This document shows, piece after piece, positions 1-7,073 of a DNA stretch of 12,833 nt. Numbering within the stretch: position 1 is the stretch's first letter; every line of letters starts with the position of its first letter. The stretch comes from JAUXFK01 sp034189035 (lineage in GTDB: Bacteria > Desulfobacterota > UBA8473). Position numbers and translations under genes: made by a program. Location: assembly GCA_034189035.1 (NCBI GenBank), contig JAXHVA010000110.1, forward strand, positions 1 through 12,833, read 5' to 3'. The notes below the pieces were generated by a model. It was not told where the DNA came from and searched no databases. It saw only the letters and a program-made list of their open reading frames with translations.

Positions 1-23
1 TTTATCATAAGGACAATATGTTT

Positions 24-98
24 GCGGCATGTTCGTAACTCCTTGAAATAATTAATCATTACGAACCATGCCGCACGGCATATTACCAATAATATGCC
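24..98. repeat. Multi-stem palindromic intergenic element
   Basis: Positions 24-38 (GCGGCATGTTCGTAA) pair with 59-74 over 15 bases with a single bulged C. Positions 68-73 and 76-81 (ATGCCG/CGGCAT) form a second, competing palindrome. Positions 77-85 and 90-98 (GGCATATTA/TAATATGCC) form a perfect third stem with a four-base loop. No T-run follows in either direction, so it is not a simple terminator. It could be a REP/MITE-like element, a regulator site, or the end of something lying to the left of the window. Confidence 0.55.
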
Positions 99-390
99 AA
101 GCAAAAAATCGACTTATTCTGTTTTTTTTGATCTTTTTTGATGTATACATGCAACTTTCTAACCGGAAATTACTAGACAATGGCAGTTCTTATGACCATT
201 AGCTGACTTGAAATCGAAAGAGAATGAGTCAAAGAATCATCAGCTATTGGATGATTATTCAGTTTGGATCGTTAATAACTCTAATTATTAAAAAAAGATT
301 TTGGGCTAACTTATCTTACGATTTTTCCAAATCAGCGTAGGAACCAAAGAGGGAGTGAACTTCATTCTTTGAGTCTTTAAAATGAGGAAG
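99..390. other. Non-coding stretch, nothing recognised
   Basis: The stretch is AT-rich with stops in all frames. I saw no RNA gene, repeat or recognisable protein remnant in it. Confidence 0.5.
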
Positions 391-533
391 TGCCTTTTTT
401 TACTCTATGTTCGCATTCTCGGCATCAGACTCAGATGCAATGGCACGTAGGAAAGTGCCCCTACACACCCAATCTATTCCTTCGGTAACAATCTCCGTCT
501 TCCTTGACCTTGGAGAAGATATCTCATTTCTGG
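391..533. repeat. Dispersed intergenic repeat, copy A
   Basis: This stretch aligns over about 140 bases, in the same orientation, with 8463-8595. Shared blocks, written on the minus strand, are CCAGAAATGA, then CAAGG-CAAGGAAGACG, a TTACCG/TAACCG block, GTAGGGGCAC/GTAAGGGCAC, TTGCATCTGA and a final AAAAAGGC. Both copies start about ten bases past the stop of a minus-strand gene (here the znuA-like pseudogene). Near the middle each copy can form a short hairpin with a different sequence: GGCAC/GTGCC here, AAGGGC/GCCCTT in copy B. The 62-codon open frame on the plus strand here is not conserved in copy B, so I do not call it a gene. Confidence 0.75.
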
Positions 534-540
534 ATGGACA

Positions 541-866
541 TTACTTAAATACGATTCTCAGGTTCTCAACATTCTCCCTCATGACTATCAAATAATCACC
601 TTGCTCCGGATATTACCTCATGGTTTAAACACAATACTTTTTATGCCTATTTCTGCGAGCTTTCTAACCGTAACTTGATGAGGTTCATCTTCCCAGATCA
701 TCCATTGTGCTTTGTGAGTGGTGAGGATACTATTTATTTCTTGCCAGCCTTTTTCATCAGGTACATGATCAGGCTCCGAGTGAATACTGTGAAGGTTTAA
801 GGAGCAACGCTTGAAGATACTGGTAAACAAGGTGAGAGGAGAGAAACGGTAGAGTCTCTTTGCCAA
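541..866 (-). pseudogene. ZnuA-like metal ABC transporter substrate-binding protein, decayed 3' fragment
   Basis: Three pieces of one protein lie in successive frames. Reading leftwards, about 864-800 encodes FLSSHLVYQYLQ, like the FSHPVYQYLA stretch of the family. About 800-618 encodes NLHSIHSEPD, then a WQEI...WMIWEDEP stretch, then IKSIVFKP. About 600-541 encodes PEQGDYLIVMRENVENLR and the stop. The order and spacing match the C-terminal lobe of periplasmic zinc/manganese-binding proteins (cluster A-I, ZnuA/TroA), which deliver metal to an ABC permease. The N-terminal two thirds, including the signal peptide and most metal ligands, are missing, and two frameshifts break what remains, so it is non-functional. 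Upstream the match stops at the hairpin at 874-911. The transporter's ATPase and permease genes are not in the window. Confidence 0.8.
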
Positions 867-873
867 ATAAAGA

Positions 874-911
874 ATTAGTCCCGAGTTCTCGTTCCTCGAC
901 TCGGAACTAAT
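874..911. repeat. 13-bp inverted repeat at the broken end of the znuA remnant
   Basis: ATTAGTCCCGAGT (874-886) pairs with ACTCGGAACTAAT (899-911) with one mismatch and a 12-base loop. It lies exactly where recognisable ZnuA similarity stops, so it may be the footprint of an insertion or rearrangement, or a terminator of a lost neighbour. There is no T-run. Confidence 0.45.
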
Positions 912-1590
912 CCTTGGTTCAAGAAGCCGCAGGTTATAGGGGAAGAGGTTGAGAGTTTTAGGATAGATTTGAAGGCCGGATCAGGGGAAAAGATCCACAA
1001 AAAAGCTATAAAGGGAGGATCAATCTCACATCAAGACATTCATTGTAGTAAAAAACTACTGATTAAGATAGTTAAGAATAAGCATTTGAGAACACGGGTA
1101 CAATAGAGTATACCCTTGGTATTTTTGAGCCTCTTTTGTGAACTCAATATTGTTTTTTACAAGTATAGATTTTATCTGGAAGGACCCCATCTGGGTGCGG
1201 GCTTGAAAAAGGCAATACACGTTAGAGCATTTCCGCAGCAGGCACAATTCATTCCTTTTTTTTTATATATTCACTGGCTGATCCTAGATAATAAGTCATC
1301 TGATATGACTACAGAGGAACTGGGATGTCCAACTGGATGCTAGAATGGGAGAAATCGTAGCGTATGAATTTGCCATCTACTTTTCACAACGTACGCTCGC
1401 TCACATTGACGTCCATAATGTCGTCAGTCAAAGCCTCTTCTTTTACTTGCATCGCCAATATCTCTGGATGGTTAATCCAACTTTTGATCACAAAAAGTAT
1501 TTACAATCTCCATAGATATGGACAGGTTAACTTTAAAACGGTTCAGTCTGATAATTGATAAAACTGTATTTTTCGTTTTCATAGTGAAAT
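912..1590. other. Region without a confident gene; small open scraps
   Basis: Three scraps are visible. (1) Plus strand, about 915-1106: an open frame reading FKKPQVIGEEVESFRIDL and onwards to a TAG, without a start codon. (2) Minus strand, 1252-1172: a 26-codon frame starting MNCACCGNALTC with four clustered cysteines; a one-base frame change leads into a further open run to 1056. (3) Minus strand, about 1470-1385: an open run containing EILAMQVKEEALTDD that stops and resumes in another frame. I recognise no family for any of them. The pattern of open runs joined by single frame changes is like the neighbouring pseudogenes, so these are probably eroded genes. Confidence 0.3.
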
Positions 1591-3771
1591 ATGATTGCAT
1601 CTAAGAAAAAAACAGGATCGATTTTTAAGTCAGTATCCTCCTTGCTCCTGAAAAATCTGACCCTTCCATATCAAAGATGGGAGTGGTTTTTTGTAGGTCT
1701 TTCATTTTGTTCTGTGGCTATGGTCTTCTTTTTTGTAGATCTCACGCCGCGTGTTGAAAGTGATTTTTTCTTCTCCAGTAACGACAACCAGTTACAGACT
1801 TCCCAAGCAATCTCTAGAATATTTCCTTCTTCTCCGCAAGTAATCATCCAAGTAACTGCTCAAAATATCCGTTCGGAGAGATATCTATCTTTGATCAGAG
1901 GCCTTACAGATGAACTCGTAACCCTTGCTGGCATGGTAAGCACAAAAAGCCTTATCAATGGCCCTGTAAGACCTGAATTCGCATTTGATAGCCCCCTATG
2001 GAGCCGACTTCTGCTCTCAAAGAACGGGTCAGCTTCATCTATCATTATAATGATGGATAAAGAAGTACCATACGAAACCTTCATCCCAAATCTGGAAAAG
2101 GTAATTGAGCAATTTTCCGATCCAAGCTTTGATATCCAAATCTCTGGAGTCCCTTATGTAGTTGAGCTCATCCGCAGGAACCTTATGTTGGACCTCAAGT
2201 ATTTCAGTATAGCAGCCCTAGTCGTGTTCGGTCTCCTGATTACCATCATCTTTCGAGCCTGGAGAATTGTTGTGGGGATTTTGGTATCGTGTGTCACAGA
2301 ATGTGCTCTGAGCCTTATGGTTCTCCATGCTTTGGAAATATATATTGGTGTGCTCACGGCAAACCTTGCGACCATAGGCTTTGTACTGACACTCTCCCAT
2401 ATCGTCTTTTTCACCTCTAATTGGAGGCAGGAATGGTCAGCAGAAAAACTGAACCCTGAAACCGCGGTTCATAGAGCGCTTCTGAGAACCTCTCTCCCCT
2501 CTCTATGTTGCATGACAACCACTCTCCTTGGATTTCTAAGCCTCTTATTCGATCTGCCAAGCCCCTTCGAGAGTTAGGTATAGCAGGAGCATTTGGAAGT
2601 ATTATGGCTTTGCTGATTGCTTATGGAGTTTATCCGACCTTTTTGCGATTTGCCCGGACGAGTCAAAAAAAGGATGATCAGGCAAGCAGCCTTGTTCAAC
2701 CGACCTTTAAAGGCCGTTATGGTCTATGGGTTGTCTTTATCGTAATCGGGCGCTTGCTGCCTTGGGTCTTGCCAAGGTATCGACCGACCCTTCTCTCCTA
2801 GCCTATTTTAATCCAAAGGGAGAGTTGTATAAGGCCCTAGATGGATTGATCGAAGCGGTGGCAGCAGCTCCCTCAATTTAATAGTTCGCAAAGCAGACGG
2901 AGGCAAATTGGACACTGAGATCGTGCCTATACAAAACTTATGCAGCTTCATGGTGCTTTAGAGGCAGATCCTTCGGTAGGTATTGTCATCTCTCTTCCTT
3001 TGCTTATAGCTGAAATTCAGGACACCCCTCTTTCAGTTTTGCTCAGTACGGAACAGCTTCTAAATATCTTGGAGGGTTCACGGTATGACCATATTGCCCT
3101 CAGTTTTGTTACCAAAGATCGAGAGGGCTCTTCTTCCTCAGGATGAATGAGTCTGCCGCCAGGTATCGCGTGTCCAGACGATTGAACGACTTAAAGGGAT
3201 CGTAAGGGCTCATAGCTTTGAGCCGGATATGGTGGGAGGCTTCTACGACCTTCAGGGGCAGTTGGGACAACTCATAGCCCGGAGCTTTTTAAAAGGCCTG
3301 GCAGGACTGATCCTCTTCTTTCTTCTGATTGGAGCCTTGGTTTCCCGTTCAGTAAGAATGACTACAACTATGGTAGCATGTCTTTTGGGTATTCCTCTTT
3401 TTACCCTCGGCATGATGGGACATCTTAACATGCCTATGGACATTATTGCATCTCCTGCTGCGAATATTTCAATCGCTTTGGGAATCGATTTCATGATCCA
3501 TCTTATGACCCGAGTTCGCCGTTTCAGAATGCAAGGTGACACCCCATGGCACGCCTGGGTTAAGGCCCGATTAGACATCTTGCAGCCAATACTCAGTTCC
3601 ATGGTTATCATAGCTGCGGGCTTTGGAATCTTCTGCCTTTCCAGTTTCCCGCCTACTCAGCGTTTCGGTACGGCGGTAGTCCTGGGAACAACAATGGTTG
3701 CATTGATTAGCATAGTGATTCTCCCCTTTGGGGCTACAGCCGAGTTTGGAAAAAAAGAAGGTCTATCATGA
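1591..3771 (+). pseudogene. RND/MMPL-family exporter (COG1033 type), multiply frameshifted
   Basis: This would encode an inner-membrane RND superfamily exporter of about 730 residues with two MMPL-like halves. The first open part (1591-2577) has a membrane helix near residues 33-50, then the family-like ESDFFFSSNDNQLQ and FPSSPQVIIQV, a periplasmic domain, and membrane helices from about residue 203. The protein continues in other frames with SAKPLRELGIAGAFGS, STDPSLLAYFNPKGEL, ADGGKLDTEIV, MQLHGALEADPSVG and FFLRMNES. The last part (3229-3771) is a clean second helix bundle with SPAANISIALGIDFMIHL. Frame changes fall near 2550, 2755, 2860, 2940, 3120 and 3190. All six shift in the same direction, equivalent to loss of one base each. 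The start is uncertain, as no good ribosome site precedes ATG 1591. It converges on the YeiH-type gene with a gap of 31 bases. Confidence 0.9.
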
Positions 3772-3802
3772 AATAACATCCTAGTATAAAGAATATGGAG
3801 TA

Positions 3803-5257
3803 CTATGGAGCACTGGGGGGAATCATGCCATGATGAAATAACCATGCGATAAACAACCCTAGCGGAATTACTATCAAAGTAAGGATCGTTGCATAAGCGG
3901 CAGCTAATCTCCCAAGTCCTTCCCTGGCAAGTTCCCTAAAATCTGTAACAATACCTATACTTGTAAATGTTAGCATGAAAAAAAACTTCCTCAAAGAACC
4001 TTCAATGGGTTTTATACCAAATTCAAGGCTCTCTAATTGAATGATATCCGTCAGCCCCAAACCCATAACAAGAAACCATGCGATAAAATATCCGAGAACA
4101 AATTTGGGAAACCTAAACCATATCTCAGATTTTGGAACATTCTCTCCCTGTCTTCTTTCTATGTACCACACCCAGACTACTGCCAGAACAAACGCCCATA
4201 TCCCAATAAACATATCGATCCATATCTTTGTCATAATTGCTGAGGCCAATATCCAACCTTCGTCCCATGATATACCCTCTGCAGCTACCTTTGCTCTTAT
4301 AAGCTCATCGAGTATTGCACCTGCTGCTGCATCAGCTCCATCGGTCTTTACAGTCAATCCTAGACTGGCTCCGGAAACTATTGGCTCATTTGACCAATAC
4401 GTGGCAAGCAATCCTGGAAGAATGATCAACTCTAAAACAGCAAACACGACAACAAGGGAGGAAATCATAATTGGGACAATGGGCCTTGCTCTTATGGCTG
4501 CGCCTGTTGCAATCGCAGCAGAAACTCCGCAGACTGAAACGGCTGAAGCAAGACATGCAGACCATTCTCGGGTGAGTTTGAAGACCTTTCTGCTTACTGT
4601 GTATGCTAAAGGCCAGAAAAGCAAATAGGCAACTACTGTAGCACAGCAACCAGCAAAGAGAAGATGTATTGCAAAGCCTGTGGCCTCAATGGCCTTTAAC
4701 CCCAGTTTTGTACCCAGACAGACAATCGCAACCTTAATGAACCATTCTGGTTTTGCAGCCTCCTTCATAAATGCCCGAAACCTCTTTGGGGTAAAGTTTC
4801 CAATAAACAGTCCGGCAATCAAGGCGATTATATAATACGCTCCTCCCAAAGAAAGGCTCCAGTCTATGCCATACTTTCCCCGTTCCAATGAAGTTGCAGC
4901 TATATGTGCGTTTTGACCGGCAATATAAAAAATAACTGTCAGCCAAAATAGTATCGTCCATGCGATAAGATATCTCTTTACATCCCACCTCATGAATCTT
5001 GCCCCAATGCAGGTTGCGAGTGTAAAAACAATATAACTAAGGATAAGGGATGCCCCAGGACTCAATAACCCCTTGTGTGAGGCCTTAAATGACTCAGTGA
5101 TTCCTGCCCATTTGGAGAACTTTACTATCCAGCCAGTTGAATCAACCCCGCTTGATGCAGCAAAAAGACCAAGTGCGACAAATAAGAGTCCTATCCAGAC
5201 TGCCCACCAATCTTCTGTACTCAACATTCCATTGTACCATCTTCTTTGTACATCCAT
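3803..5257 (-). CDS. YeiH/UPF0324-family putative sulfate exporter, long form
   Basis: This is an intact 484-residue polytopic inner-membrane protein. Hydrophobic helices run through most of its length, from about residue 17 to 475. Family features are the CGVSAAIATGAA stretch at 243-254 (the CG-SA motif of UPF0324), KVAIVCLGTKLGLKAI at 175-190, and a final helix hairpin with FTSIGIVTDFRELAREG at 431-447. Typical YeiH proteins are about 340-350 residues. This one is longer, with an N-terminal extension of roughly 130 residues containing extra helices, and belongs to a long subgroup. Members are annotated as putative sulfate exporters, but the substrate is poorly established. The start is ATG 5257. 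Its ribosome site AAAGGTG lies within the last codons of the upstream small gene, three bases separate that stop from this ATG, and the two are probably translationally coupled. No clear terminator follows. Confidence 0.88.
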   Translation of the reverse strand: MDVQRRWYNGMLSTEDWWAVWIGLLFVALGLFAASSGVDSTGWIVKFSKWAGITESFKASHKGLLSPGASLILSYIVFTLATCIGARFMRWDVKRYLIAWTILFWLTVIFYIAGQNAHIAATSLERGKYGIDWSLSLGGAYYIIALIAGLFIGNFTPKRFRAFMKEAAKPEWFIKVAIVCLGTKLGLKAIEATGFAIHLLFAGCCATVVAYLLFWPLAYTVSRKVFKLTREWSACLASAVSVCGVSAAIATGAAIRARPIVPIMISSLVVVFAVLELIILPGLLATYWSNEPIVSGASLGLTVKTDGADAAAGAILDELIRAKVAAEGISWDEGWILASAIMTKIWIDMFIGIWAFVLAVVWVWYIERRQGENVPKSEIWFRFPKFVLGYFIAWFLVMGLGLTDIIQLESLEFGIKPIEGSLRKFFFMLTFTSIGIVTDFRELAREGLGRLAAAYATILTLIVIPLGLFIAWLFHHGMIPPSAP

Positions 5258-5260
5258 TGG

Positions 5261-5545
5261 TTACACCTTTAAGAGAAATATATCCACTAGAGTTGCCAAT
5301 ATAACCAGCGCTACTATACCTATTATCAGAGAACCTGCAATGAGTTTCGTCTCTATTGATAACCAGGGTTCCTCGATTCCATAGGTATCTTCTTTGTTAT
5401 ACATTGCGCAATACTCTTCTTGCTCGGTTTCTACGCATATTTTTTTACCCTTTTTTATGCGCGATTCAGTTTCTTTTTGAGAAACCCCTTTGTTGAGTTC
5501 TGACGATTCTTCCGTCTTCCCCTTTGTTCTTTGTTTATTCTTCAT
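5261..5545 (-). CDS. 94-residue protein with one C-terminal membrane helix, upstream partner of the YeiH-type exporter
   Basis: I recognise no family. Residues 1-35 are very hydrophilic and rich in Lys, Glu, Ser and Thr, probably disordered. Residues 36-66 carry two cysteines (C37 and C46), an acidic EQEEYC segment and YGIEEPWLSIE. Residues about 68-92 form a single strongly hydrophobic helix, followed only by KV. That is the layout of a tail-anchored or single-span small subunit, with the lysine-rich N-terminus probably in the cytoplasm. The start ATG 5545 is preceded by a G-rich ribosome site (GAGGGGGGG) four bases upstream. It is first in the operon, and its end codons form the ribosome site of the exporter gene, so the two proteins are probably made together. 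A role as accessory or stabilising subunit is inferred from context only. Confidence 0.75.
   Translation of the reverse strand: MKNKQRTKGKTEESSELNKGVSQKETESRIKKGKKICVETEQEEYCAMYNKEDTYGIEEPWLSIETKLIAGSLIIGIVALVILATLVDIFLLKV
5264..5270 (-). promoter_or_regulatory. Ribosome binding site of the YeiH-type gene inside the upstream gene
   Basis: AAAGGTG ends at the stop codon of the 94-residue gene and lies six bases before ATG 5257. This fixes the exporter start and implies coupled translation. Confidence 0.7.
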
Positions 5546-5585
5546 CCAACCCCCCCTCTTTCTCGTCCAGGTGATTACTTATTCA

Positions 5586-5601
5586 ATGATTAGCGAATCA
5601 T
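5586..5601. promoter_or_regulatory. Operator-like palindrome overlapping the -10 box
   Basis: ATGATT (5586-5591) and AATCAT (5596-5601) are perfect six-base inverted arms around AGCG. The site covers most of the -10 hexamer and the expected transcription start of the leftward promoter, a position where a bound repressor would block it. The regulator is unknown. Confidence 0.45.
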
Positions 5602-5625
5602 AGCCAAAGAAGGCGAAATTGTCAA
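5597..5625 (-). promoter_or_regulatory. Near-consensus sigma-70 promoter of the 94-aa/YeiH operon
   Basis: On the minus strand TTGACA (5625-5620) is a perfect -35 and TATGAT (5602-5597) is a five-of-six -10, separated by exactly 17 bases. The start codon of the first gene lies about 50 bases downstream. Confidence 0.8.
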
Positions 5626-5784
5626 GTAAAAGGGAACGTTAAGTGACCGGGCATTTGAGGACTCTTAAATGAACTTCGAAATTTTTTATAAAATCTTTTT
5701 GGTGACCCAATTATTTGTTTGAATCTCCTTGAAAATGTTTCGTACTTTTGTTAGACTTATCCCCACTTTCATAGTATTTTTATT

Positions 5785-5829
5785 TTGCGCAAGTCTGAAC
5801 ACTGTTTATTTTAATTGCGCAACAGTCTG
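5785..5829 (+). promoter_or_regulatory. Paired TTGCGCAA sites ahead of dciA
   Basis: The perfect palindrome TTGCGCAA occurs at 5785-5792 and 5815-5822, exactly 30 bases (about three helical turns) apart. Each is followed by GTCTG (5793-5797; 5825-5829, the latter after an extra CA). The second site ends about 40 bases before the dciA start. A possible promoter, TTGTTA (5748-5753) with an 18-base spacer to TAGTAT (5772-5777), lies just upstream, so the sites would sit around or after the transcription start, suiting a repressor. Promoter assignment is weak. Confidence 0.5.
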
Positions 5830-5860
5830 TCCAATTGTAACTCAATAGTCTGATGAAGAG

Positions 5861-6355
5861 ATGCAACGTATTGCTTTTGTTTTAAATAGTACTTTAAAAA
5901 AGTTCAATTATGAAACCAAACTAAAGGAGTATCATGTATTGAGTCTGTGGGCTGAAGTAGTAGGGGAGTTTATTGCGAGACATACTCAACCAGAGAAAAT
6001 CAAGAGAAGAAAACTGTTCGTAAGTGTTGCAAGCACTGCATGGCTAAATGAGCTGGAATCGATGAAACAGATGATTATAGAACGTTTAAATAGTGAAGTA
6101 AAATCAGAGGTAATAAGGGATATCCATTTTAACCTGTCTCAGTTTTCTAAGAGTAATAGTACAGATTCTGTGGTCCAGCACGTGGAAACGATGGGAATAG
6201 AAATCGATAAAGATTATTTGGAAGATATAAAAAGAAGCTTAATAATGATAAAAGACCCCCAGATTCGAGAGTCCCTTAATCGTTTGATGATAAAAGATGC
6301 CAGACTTCGTAAAATTCGAGAAGATCAAAAGTTTGGATGTCCTTCTAGATCGTGA
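5861..6355 (+). CDS. dciA: DciA family (DUF721) replicative helicase loader/operator
   Basis: This is an intact 164-residue protein. The DUF721 core is visible in residues 1-80: LWAEVVGEFIARHTQPEKI (29-47) and KLFVSVASTAWLNEL (51-65), followed by a helix with MIIERLN. DciA proteins bind the replicative helicase DnaB and assist its loading in bacteria that lack DnaC/DnaI; acting in the cytoplasm at the origin is known for the family. The remaining 80 or so residues are a charged helical tail, as is common. ATG 5861 is the first start after an in-frame TAG at 5846. A weak GAAGAG just before it is the only ribosome-site candidate. The last 31 bases overlap, tail to tail, the end of the methyltransferase gene on the other strand. 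Confidence 0.82.
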   Translation: MQRIAFVLNSTLKKFNYETKLKEYHVLSLWAEVVGEFIARHTQPEKIKRRKLFVSVASTAWLNELESMKQMIIERLNSEVKSEVIRDIHFNLSQFSKSNSTDSVVQHVETMGIEIDKDYLEDIKRSLIMIKDPQIRESLNRLMIKDARLRKIREDQKFGCPSRS

Positions 6356-7047
6356 GTAAACAAAGGCCGTTGTATCTTTAACCCCGTTTTCCCTCCTTTT
6401 AATGCCTCTATAAGGACAAGCTTACCCTCAGAATTTATATTAGAGTAAACTATCTGAAGTCTTTTGGGCTCTAATGTAGCCTCTTTGAGCCCTGATATTA
6501 CATCACCGAGTCTAACAACAGGAAATATAAGGCATACTTTTCCTTTCGGTCTCACAAGGTATCTAGAAACAGCTAAGATATCATAAAAGGAACACATAAT
6601 TTCATGTCGGGCTACAGCCTTTTGAGAATGAGGATTAATCCTTCCAGAGTCAAACTTGCGATATGGTGGGTTGCTTAATACGATATCGAAGGACTCTGCT
6701 TTAAATAACCACCTTAAGTTATTGATATCTTCATGGATTATTCTAATGATTCTAGAAAGGTTATTTAACTCAACACTCCGTCTCGCCATTTCAGCCATAT
6801 CTTTCTGAACTTCGACCCCAAAGATACTAGCAGTTTTGATTTTCTGCGCCAATAATATGGGTATTACACCACATCCTGTACCCAGATCGATGATCGAGCT
6901 TCCATTGGGAATATCAATAAAGTTTGCTAAGAGTATAGGGTCAATGGAGAAACGGTATCCATTTCTCTTTTGAAGGATCCTTATATCTCCATATAAAAGA
7001 TCATCGAGAGTTTCATCGTCTTTCACGATTTGAAAAGGTCTTGTCAT
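6325..7047 (-). CDS. TrmN6-like tRNA1(Val) A37 N6-methyltransferase
   Basis: This is an intact 240-residue class I SAM-dependent methyltransferase. Motif I is IIDLGTGCGVIPILLA (52-67), motif II ends at GVEV (77-80), and the catalytic motif IV is NPPY (126-129), typical of enzymes methylating exocyclic amino groups of adenine or cytosine, or glutamine. The N-terminal DDLLYGDIRILQKRNGYRFSID closely follows the TrmN6/YfiC family (COG4123), which in E. coli methylates A37 of tRNA1(Val). The length fits. That exact tRNA target is inferred from the family. The start ATG 7047 lacks an evident ribosome site and lies 26 bases after the DUF1015 stop, so expression from the upstream operon is likely. 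The C-terminal ten residues lie antisense to the end of dciA. Confidence 0.82.
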   Translation of the reverse strand: MTRPFQIVKDDETLDDLLYGDIRILQKRNGYRFSIDPILLANFIDIPNGSSIIDLGTGCGVIPILLAQKIKTASIFGVEVQKDMAEMARRSVELNNLSRIIRIIHEDINNLRWLFKAESFDIVLSNPPYRKFDSGRINPHSQKAVARHEIMCSFYDILAVSRYLVRPKGKVCLIFPVVRLGDVISGLKEATLEPKRLQIVYSNINSEGKLVLIEALKGGKTGLKIQRPLFTHDLEGHPNF

Positions 7048-7073
7048 GACAATCCAGATAAAGAGGGTCGGTT

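Noticed and set aside
407..595. 62-codon plus-strand open frame
   Set aside because: It covers repeat copy A and the end of the znuA remnant; the corresponding frame is not preserved in copy B.
3252..3611. 119-codon minus-strand open frame across the second RND half
   Set aside because: The plus strand encodes recognisable MMPL sequence in one frame here; the minus-strand reading is Arg/Lys/Ile-rich without domain features.
1591..3771. Programmed frameshifting or two separate half-transporter genes
   Set aside because: Six frame changes without slippery-site context and without start signals at the new frames point to decay, not recoding or a split gene pair.
4041..4628. 195-codon plus-strand open frame inside the YeiH-type gene
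   Set aside because: It lies antisense to a clearly conserved membrane protein and has no family features; the open frame is a by-product of that gene's codon use.
5757..5765. Chromosomal replication origin near dciA
   Set aside because: Only one DnaA-box-like nonamer with a mismatch is present, and there is no cluster and no dnaA/dnaN gene; kept only as a minor note with the TTGCGCAA pair.
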